Below the pieces are notes generated by a model, which saw only the letters and a list, made by a program, of their open reading frames with translations, was not told where the DNA came from and made no database searches. From Lachnospiraceae bacterium (GTDB lineage: Bacteria; Bacillota; Clostridia; Lachnospirales; Lachnospiraceae), in contig CAAFXG010000306.1 in NCBI GenBank assembly GCA_900766925.1, positions 1 to 9,375 of the forward strand: a stretch of DNA of 9,375 nt. Reading direction: 5' to 3'. Below are positions 5,644 to 9,375 of the stretch, one piece after another (position 1 is the stretch's first letter; every line of letters starts with the position of its first letter). A program made the translations under genes and the position numbers.

Positions 5644-5766
5644 TGTTACAATAAAGCCAATATTTCAATATTCGAGAGACGATCGGTTAGTCCACCCGAT
5701 TGAATCTCATTAATTAATTCCATGAAAAAACCGAATGTACTCCACAAGGGTGCAGGCGGTTTTTTT
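5644..5766 (+). ncRNA. Candidate structured small RNA
   Basis: This gene-free gap holds an extended -10 box TGTTACAAT (5644-5652), a hairpin at 5676-5708 and an intrinsic terminator at 5725-5766. The first hairpin has GAGA paired with TCTC outside, GATCGG paired with CCGATT inside (one G-U pair), and a TTAGTCCAC loop. Transcription would start near 5659, giving about 108 bases with no open frame of note. The downstream XRE gene has its own -10 and operators beyond the terminator, so this is unlikely to be its leader. I match it to no known RNA family. The rest of the 380-base gap, 5528-5643, shows only a weak TCAAGT/ACTTGA hairpin at 5551-5568. Confidence 0.35.
5725..5766 (+). terminator. Intrinsic terminator, bidirectional
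   Basis: AAAAAACCG (5725-5733) pairs with CGGTTTTTT (5757-5765). An inner TGTACTC/GGGTGCA stem (5736-5742 with 5748-5754, two G-U pairs) closes a CACAA loop. T runs on both strands let it stop transcription from either side. It ends the candidate small RNA and insulates the EcsC-family gene from the XRE gene. Confidence 0.75.
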
Positions 5767-5793
5767 GTGTCTTCCGTTAGCGAAAGAGCATCG

Positions 5794-5882
5794 TATAATT
5801 ACTCTAAATAATTAGAGTAAAACACTACAGATACCCGCAATTTTTTCCAGACGAATAATACTCTAAAATATTGGTATATACT
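5794..5882 (+). promoter_or_regulatory. XRE gene promoter region with two operator-like sites
   Basis: A perfect inverted repeat, TACTCTAA-ATAA-TTAGAGTA (5800-5819), directly follows a TATAAT -10 box (5794-5799) and would cover the transcription start. A second copy at 5859-5878 keeps the left half TACTCTAA exactly, while its right half TTGGTATA matches at 5 of 8 positions. It abuts TATACT (5877-5882), a possible second -10 box close to the gene. The -35 boxes are poor. Two related sites 59 bases apart upstream of an XRE regulator suggest it represses itself. Confidence 0.5.
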
Positions 5883-5907
5883 AATCCAAAAAGAAGGAGC
5901 ATATGCC

Positions 5908-6252
5908 ATGACAAACGAAGAGTTACTGTGTCGTTTGGAGAGTATTCTAAAGGAAAGAGGGATGACTCTTTATGAACTTCAGAAGCAATCACGAGAGGAA
6001 GTAATTAAGGGAAGCACGTTTTATTCGATGTTTGAGAAGAGATCTGCTGTAAAGATCGAATACATCTGTGAATTTTGCAGGGTACTTGATATATCAGTAG
6101 CGCAGCTTATTGATGAAAAAAACAGTAAGAAATATCTTACGCCAGTTCAGATTGAACTGCTTGAAGAGTTTGAAGGATTGGATGATGCCATGATTAGAAG
6201 GATAATACCGATGGTAAAGGGCATAATCTTTTCAGAAAAGTGTAGACAATAA
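5908..6252 (+). CDS. XRE-like helix-turn-helix regulator
   Basis: A 114-residue protein. Residues 1-68 form a Cro/C1-type helix-turn-helix: LLCRLESILKERGMTLYELQ (helices 1-2), the recognition region around REEVIKGSTFYSMFEKRSA, then a VKIEYICEFCRVLDISVAQL tail typical of the family (xxLxxICxxLxIsxxxLf). The C-terminal ~45 residues (LTPVQIELLEEFEGLDDAMI and onward) resemble the extra helices of XRE proteins that help dimerise. GGAG at 5896-5899 is eight bases before the ATG; an ATG at 5903 in another frame ends after two codons and is ignored. It is monocistronic between the operator-bearing promoter and its own terminator. Its likely targets are itself and perhaps nearby genes; the ligand is unknown. 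Confidence 0.85.
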   Translation: MTNEELLCRLESILKERGMTLYELQKQSREEVIKGSTFYSMFEKRSAVKIEYICEFCRVLDISVAQLIDEKNSKKYLTPVQIELLEEFEGLDDAMIRRIIPMVKGIIFSEKCRQ

Positions 6253-6297
6253 ACCGGTGAGTCGGATGAATAATTCGATGCACCGGTTTTCTTTTTT
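6251..6297 (+). terminator. Intrinsic terminator of XRE gene
   Basis: AAACCGGTG (6251-6259) pairs with CACCGGTTT (6281-6289), with further inner pairing around TCGGATGAATAATTCGA, followed by a T-rich tract TTTTCTTTTTT. The stem begins inside the stop codon. Confidence 0.8.
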
Positions 6298-6356
6298 GAT
6301 TTATGAAGCACTTAAGGTTTAACTGATAATGAATGCAGAAGAAATGAGTAAAAATA

Positions 6357-6457
6357 AATTGCTCCCCTGGGAGTTCGGGCACGGGGAGCACGTAGAAATT
6401 AAGCATTTTGGTATTTTCAAAGTGCATTAATTTCTTGGAAGGGGGTTCGGAATGGTA
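6357..6457 (-). repeat. 101-bp structured repeat element, copy 2
   Basis: Same element, length and plus-strand orientation as 2519-2619. The GC stem is at 6360-6367 with 6383-6390, and the AT-rich stem at 6394-6410 with 6418-6435. The strand is given as minus because here it lies nine bases after the stop of the minus-strand LytTR-PAS gene. Read on that strand, the GC hairpin is followed by AATTTATTTTT and can end that transcript. Five of the seven differences from copy 1 fall in the AT-rich stem and keep it paired, two positions by full exchange (A-T to G-C, G-C to A-T) and one by T-A to T-G. Confidence 0.85.
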
Positions 6458-6466
6458 AGCATATTC

Positions 6467-7168
6467 CTAATTTGGCACAAGCACACAGGCGCAAAACCCG
6501 GGTTTAGGCTGATAGCAGTAGATAGTAAGATTTTTGTTAATTTCCGGACTGTAATCAGAAAGTGTACGATTTGAACCATTCAAAGCTACATCGGCATAAG
6601 CAACAAGCCACTTCCTGTCGCCGTTTTTAAACACCTCATAAAAAGAACGGTTTAGCATCTTTTCAATAGGGATGCCCTCCACCACTTCCATTTGTTTGTT
6701 GCAGTAGCGGAAAATAAAGTCAACCCCGTGGCCGTTTTCATCAAAGGCAAGTTCAATTACACAGTATGCAACGGGCATATTGTTTAAGATGTCGCATTTA
6801 TCAAGAAAACTAAGCGGTAAAAGGTTTTCCACCTTAGCATTCTTTACATCCTGTTCCATTTCCTTTTTAAGTTTCCTGTGGGTACTTAAGTATCTTGTTC
6901 TGCCCTGAAAAGTCTTTCCATCAATCATTGTATATACGCCGTCATGGCTTATATTTAGAATCTTGTCGCGGCGTACAATGGCATTTCTTGTAATGGAAAT
7001 AAAACCATCTTTTGGAAGAAATGCAAGCACTTCCCTAAAGGGAGTTTGTGTTGAAACCTCAATACCGGGATCCTTGCAAACAATGGTTTTTCTGCCATGA
7101 TGATAAATATATAGTATTTTCTCAATTTCTATGTCATTTCTTTTAAAAAATCTGTTAAGATCAGCCAT
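6467..7168 (-). CDS. LytTR-PAS transcription regulator
   Basis: A 233-residue protein. Residues ~13-105 form a LytTR DNA-binding domain: IEIEKILYIYHHGRKTIV at the start, the conserved FISITRNAIVRRDKILNI segment, then DGKTFQGRTRYLSTHRKLKK. Residues ~121-230 form a PAS-like sensor domain (NNMPVAYCVIEL, DFIFRYCNKQM, SFYEVFKNGDRKWL, DYSPEINKNL). No receiver domain or histidine-kinase partner is present, so this is a one-component regulator in which PAS probably senses a small ligand or redox state. The minus-strand ribosome binding site AAGGGA lies five bases before the ATG. It is transcribed away from the secreted repeat protein, shares its promoter region, and probably regulates it. Repeat copy 2 likely serves as its terminator. 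Confidence 0.9.
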   Translation of the reverse strand: MADLNRFFKRNDIEIEKILYIYHHGRKTIVCKDPGIEVSTQTPFREVLAFLPKDGFISITRNAIVRRDKILNISHDGVYTMIDGKTFQGRTRYLSTHRKLKKEMEQDVKNAKVENLLPLSFLDKCDILNNMPVAYCVIELAFDENGHGVDFIFRYCNKQMEVVEGIPIEKMLNRSFYEVFKNGDRKWLVAYADVALNGSNRTLSDYSPEINKNLTIYCYQPKPGFCACVLVPN

Positions 7169-7192
7169 AAATTTCCCTTCTTAGCACATTAA

Positions 7193-7231
7193 TAATATGC
7201 GCATATTACCATTATGTTGCTTAAAATACAA
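7193..7231 (-). promoter_or_regulatory. LytTR-PAS gene promoter with 16-bp palindrome
   Basis: On the minus strand TTGTAT (7231-7226) and TAATAT (7208-7203) are separated by exactly 17 bases, a good sigma-A promoter. The -10 box is half of a perfect palindrome, TAATATGCGCATATTA (7193-7208), which a bound dimer would use to shut the promoter. The -35 box belongs to CTTGTATTTTAAGC, a motif that recurs at the divergent promoter. Confidence 0.6.
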
Positions 7232-7331
7232 GCTATAACGGGAATATGTAACGATTTAATTGTATTTAAGACATAAAATTTTACAAAAGAGACCTAAAAG
7301 CACGATAAGGCACCCACGGGCAATGTATTTC

Positions 7332-7360
7332 TTGTATTTTATGCCGTTTTATTGTATAAT
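7332..7360 (+). promoter_or_regulatory. Sigma-A promoter of secreted repeat protein
   Basis: TTGTAT (7332-7337) and a perfect TATAAT (7355-7360) are 17 bases apart, placing the transcription start near 7367. The -35 box is again within CTTGTATTTTATGC, matching the LytTR-PAS promoter motif. A third copy, TTGTATTTAAG, lies at 7260-7270 between the two promoters. Upstream sequence 7271-7331 shows no other clear site. Confidence 0.7.
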
Positions 7361-7366
7361 AAATTA

Positions 7367-7455
7367 GTTAAAGTGTAACATTTCGAATGATGAAAATCAT
7401 CGTAAACATATGATGCGGGGATAAATTATTCCCCTATTGAATGGAGGTAATTGCA
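7367..7455 (+). other. Structured 5' leader of secreted repeat protein
   Basis: The ~89-base leader can form a hairpin with a GAAA tetraloop (ATGAT/ATCAT at 7387-7400, extended by CG/CG with one bulge) and a GGGGA/TCCCC hairpin (7417-7421 with 7430-7434). A further ATGAT at 7410-7414 could compete for the first stem. GGAGG at 7443-7447 is eight bases before the ATG. It matches no riboswitch I know. Confidence 0.3.
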
Positions 7456-9375
7456 ATGGAAAAATTCTGCGTGAAAGGATATCTAAAAAGAAGCGGGAAG
7501 CGAGTGCTTTCTATCCTTTTGTGTGCATGTATGATTGGAACGATGATTCCGATTACAGCAAGGGCAGAGACAGAAGGAACTTCTATGCCTTCAAACGGTG
7601 AGGTAACATGTACCTGTGCTAACCTTTGTACAGAAGATAAAGTAAACTCAGACTGCCCGGTCTGTGGGGCAGAAGAAGCTGATTTAAGTAAGTGCACAGG
7701 TAAGGTACAGTCTGAAAATAATGAAAATCAGCTGAATACCGGTGAGAGTGAAGAGGCAAAAAACGAAACAGAATTAACAATCACTGCATGGGAGTGGATT
7801 GATGAAGAAGAATTAATAAATCCTGAAACCGGAATACTGGCTCTTCCTTTTGCAAATGAGGAAACCCCGGCATTCTTTGATGATGTTGTGGCATTACTGC
7901 CAACACAGATTCAGGCAACGGTAGTAAATGAAGAGGATATCGAAGCAGAAGCTGCATCGGAGACCATCACTCTGGGAGACTGGTCATGTGAGGAGTATCC
8001 AAAAGAAGGTGCTTATAGTGAAAGCTATACCTTTGCTGCAACTTTGCCTGAAGGTTATGTGCTTTCTGATGAAGCTAAGGCACTTAACGTTTTGGTGGAG
8101 CTTGGCGGAGCGCAGATGTATGAAAATGAACAAACCACCGGTGCTTTTACGGTTACAGGCGGAACATTAGGCACGGACTATACCTACGATAATAATAATA
8201 AAGTGCTTACAATTAATACCGGTACGGCAATTACGATAGCAAACACAGACCCGACCAAAGCAACAACCGACCGGATTGAGGTTGCAGAAAATGTTTCTGC
8301 AAATATTACCCTTGCAGGAGTGAATATTGACGTTTCATATATGAGTGATACTGCCGCATTCAAAATTGCGGATAACAGCCATGAAAATGTTACCATCACC
8401 CTTGCAGACGACTCGGTAAACATGTTGAAAAGTGGAGATAAATGCGCAGGCTTGCAGAAGAATGGAGGCGAAAATAACATAGGCAAACTCACCATTCAGG
8501 GCGGCACAGGCAAGCTTATCGCAGAGGGTGGCGGTAGCAGCGCAGGAATCGGCGGCGGCAATCAAGGCACCGGTTCAAACATTGAGATAAGCGGAGGAAC
8601 AGTGACGGCAACCGGAAGAACTGGAGGAGCAGGAATCGGCGGTGGCGGTATCGGTATCGGTTCCGACATCACCATAAGCGGCGGAACAGTGACGGCAATC
8701 GGCTCAGGAGGAGCAGGAATCGGCGGCGGCTATTATGGCATCGGTTACAGTATCACCATAAGCGGCGGAACAGTGAAGGCAACCGGAACCACTGGTGGAG
8801 CAGGAATCGGCGGTGGCAATGGTGGTGAAGGTTACAATATCACCATAAGCGGCGGAACAGTTACCGCAACCGGTGGTGATGGAGGAGCAGGAATCGGCGG
8901 CGGCTATTATGGCATCGGTTACAGTATCACCATAAGCGGCGGAACAGTGACGGCAACCGGAAGCACTGGAGGAGCAGGAATCGGCGGTGGTGAAAAGAGA
9001 GAAGGTTACAATATCACCATAAGCGGCGGAACAGTAACCGCAACCGGTGGCTCAGGAGGAGCAGGAATCGGCGGCGGCGCAAATGGCACCGGTTACGATA
9101 TCACCATAAACGGAGGTTCAGTAAAGGCGACAGGAGCAAATTCTATCGGCGGCGGCCAGAATTGCGATGCAGTTACCCCCACAAACGACGGCACAACACT
9201 CGTTTATCCGATTACCATAGAAAATCCAGACAGTAAAGAGGTACTTATTGACGGCGTTTCCTATACACCTGTTAACCACAAGTCGGTTGACGGAAATGAC
9301 ACAAACCTTTACGCATATCTTTCCGGTGAACCTCATTTGGTTAAGGTCGGGGAGAAAACCTGTTTCTATGTGTTC
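7456..9375 (+). CDS. Secreted glycine-rich repeat surface protein, 3' end cut by window
   Basis: The frame stays open for 640 codons to the window end. The N-terminus is a signal peptide: basic KGYLKRSGKR, hydrophobic VLSILLCACMIGTMI, and a cleavage site after Ala35-Arg36-Ala37. Directly after it is a cysteine cluster (Cys52, 54, 58, 67, 70, 80; CTCANLC, then CPVCGAEEADLSKC), a short module I recall from other Lachnospiraceae surface proteins. Residues ~100-340 include strand-rich stretches such as SETITLGDWSCEEYPKEGAY and a right-handed-repeat-like lead-in (NVSANITLAGVNI, NVTITLADDSVN). From residue 345 come eight repeats of the ITISGGTVTATG-x-GGAGIGGG type, then an Ig-like stretch. The repeats probably stack into a beta-helix or beta-solenoid on the cell surface, as in adhesins or carbohydrate-binding proteins. 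The anchor would lie beyond the window. GC content rises sharply in the repeats. Confidence 0.9.
   Translation, partial: MEKFCVKGYLKRSGKRVLSILLCACMIGTMIPITARAETEGTSMPSNGEVTCTCANLCTEDKVNSDCPVCGAEEADLSKCTGKVQSENNENQLNTGESEEAKNETELTITAWEWIDEEELINPETGILALPFANEETPAFFDDVVALLPTQIQATVVNEEDIEAEAASETITLGDWSCEEYPKEGAYSESYTFAATLPEGYVLSDEAKALNVLVELGGAQMYENEQTTGAFTVTGGTLGTDYTYDNNNKVLTINTGTAITIANTDPTKATTDRIEVAENVSANITLAGVNIDVSYMSDTAAFKIADNSHENVTITLADDSVNMLKSGDKCAGLQKNGGENNIGKLTIQGGTGKLIAEGGGSSAGIGGGNQGTGSNIEISGGTVTATGRTGGAGIGGGGIGIGSDITISGGTVTAIGSGGAGIGGGYYGIGYSITISGGTVKATGTTGGAGIGGGNGGEGYNITISGGTVTATGGDGGAGIGGGYYGIGYSITISGGTVTATGSTGGAGIGGGEKREGYNITISGGTVTATGGSGGAGIGGGANGTGYDITINGGSVKATGANSIGGGQNCDAVTPTNDGTTLVYPITIENPDSKEVLIDGVSYTPVNHKSVDGNDTNLYAYLSGEPHLVKVGEKTCFYVF
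8488..9165 (+). repeat. Eight in-frame ~87-bp tandem repeats
   Basis: Repeat starts are 8488 (31 codons, divergent), 8581, 8668 (28 codons), 8752, 8839, 8926, 9013 and 9100 (degenerate last copy). The consensus is ITISGGTVTATG-x-x-GGAGIGGG-x-x-G-x-GY-x, 29 residues. A higher-order period of 174 bp (two repeats) is visible: 8707-8776 and 8881-8950 are identical over 70 bases, and the 8830 and 9004 regions are nearly identical at the same offset. This points to recent duplication or gene conversion of a two-repeat unit. Confidence 0.9.

Noticed and set aside
5741..5766. T-box-like AAGGGTG and GGCGG in the terminator before the XRE gene
   Set aside because: The T-box sequence AGGGTGGNACCGCG does not match beyond AGGGTG, no specifier stem is seen, and the downstream gene is a regulator with its own promoter.
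6451..6573. Forward ORF starting at the ATG in the tail of repeat copy 2
   Set aside because: It reads 40 codons antisense to the LytTR-PAS gene. The matching ATG in copy 1 opens only seven codons, so the start is probably fortuitous.
7367..7455. Cyclic-di-GMP riboswitch in the leader of the surface protein
   Set aside because: The conserved cores of class I and II are absent; only small generic hairpins are seen.
8488..9165. Tandem repeats as a CRISPR array
   Set aside because: The repeats are in-frame, encode a regular protein pattern, have no unique spacers of constant size and lie inside a long open frame.
8184..9336. Minus-strand ORFs opposite the repeat protein
   Set aside because: They are products of the biased GGC/ACC codons of the real gene and lack ribosome binding sites.

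Overview
The window reads as chromosomal DNA of an anaerobic gut or rumen Clostridium relative, most likely Lachnospiraceae. The DNA is AT-rich, ribosome binding sites are strong AGGAGG types, and several proteins are of kinds I associate with that family from memory: a LytTR-PAS regulator, an EcsC-family protein, a tiny EF-hand protein and a secreted protein of GGAGIGGG repeats. No database search was possible, so family names rest on motif recognition.

Left part (1-2480): an accessory region. It opens with the C-terminal part of a GmrSD-like DUF262/DUF1524 (HNH) protein cut by the window edge. Next come the C-terminal half of a macro-domain gene with no N-terminal half, a 73-residue conserved-looking protein, a 59-residue protein that may be frameshifted, and a 201-residue zinc-ribbon protein.

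Middle part (2519-6457): a 101-bp structured element occurs twice in the same orientation, at 2519 and 6357. Most differences between the copies keep a 17-bp stem paired. Between the copies lie a long hairpin terminator, a leader that could mask a ribosome binding site, and a tight three-gene operon: an Ada-like metal-site protein, a stand-alone HIRAN protein, and a 52-residue EF-hand protein. An unknown 124-residue gene, an EcsC-family gene with a palindrome in its promoter, and an XRE regulator with two similar operator-like sites follow. Two gene-free gaps (around 4577-4705 and 5644-5766) each hold a promoter-like box followed by an intrinsic terminator, so they may make small RNAs.

Right part (6467-9375): a LytTR-PAS regulator on the minus strand stands divergently from a large secreted repeat protein that runs off the window end. 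The shared 287-bp gap holds a near-consensus promoter for each gene. A TTGTATTTTA-like motif overlaps both -35 boxes, and a perfect 16-bp palindrome covers the regulator's -10 box. This suggests, without proving, that the LytTR-PAS protein controls itself and the surface protein. The surface protein is the longest coding region here: 640 codons in the window, with a signal peptide, a cysteine cluster and eight glycine-rich repeats of about 29 residues arranged in a 58-residue higher-order period.
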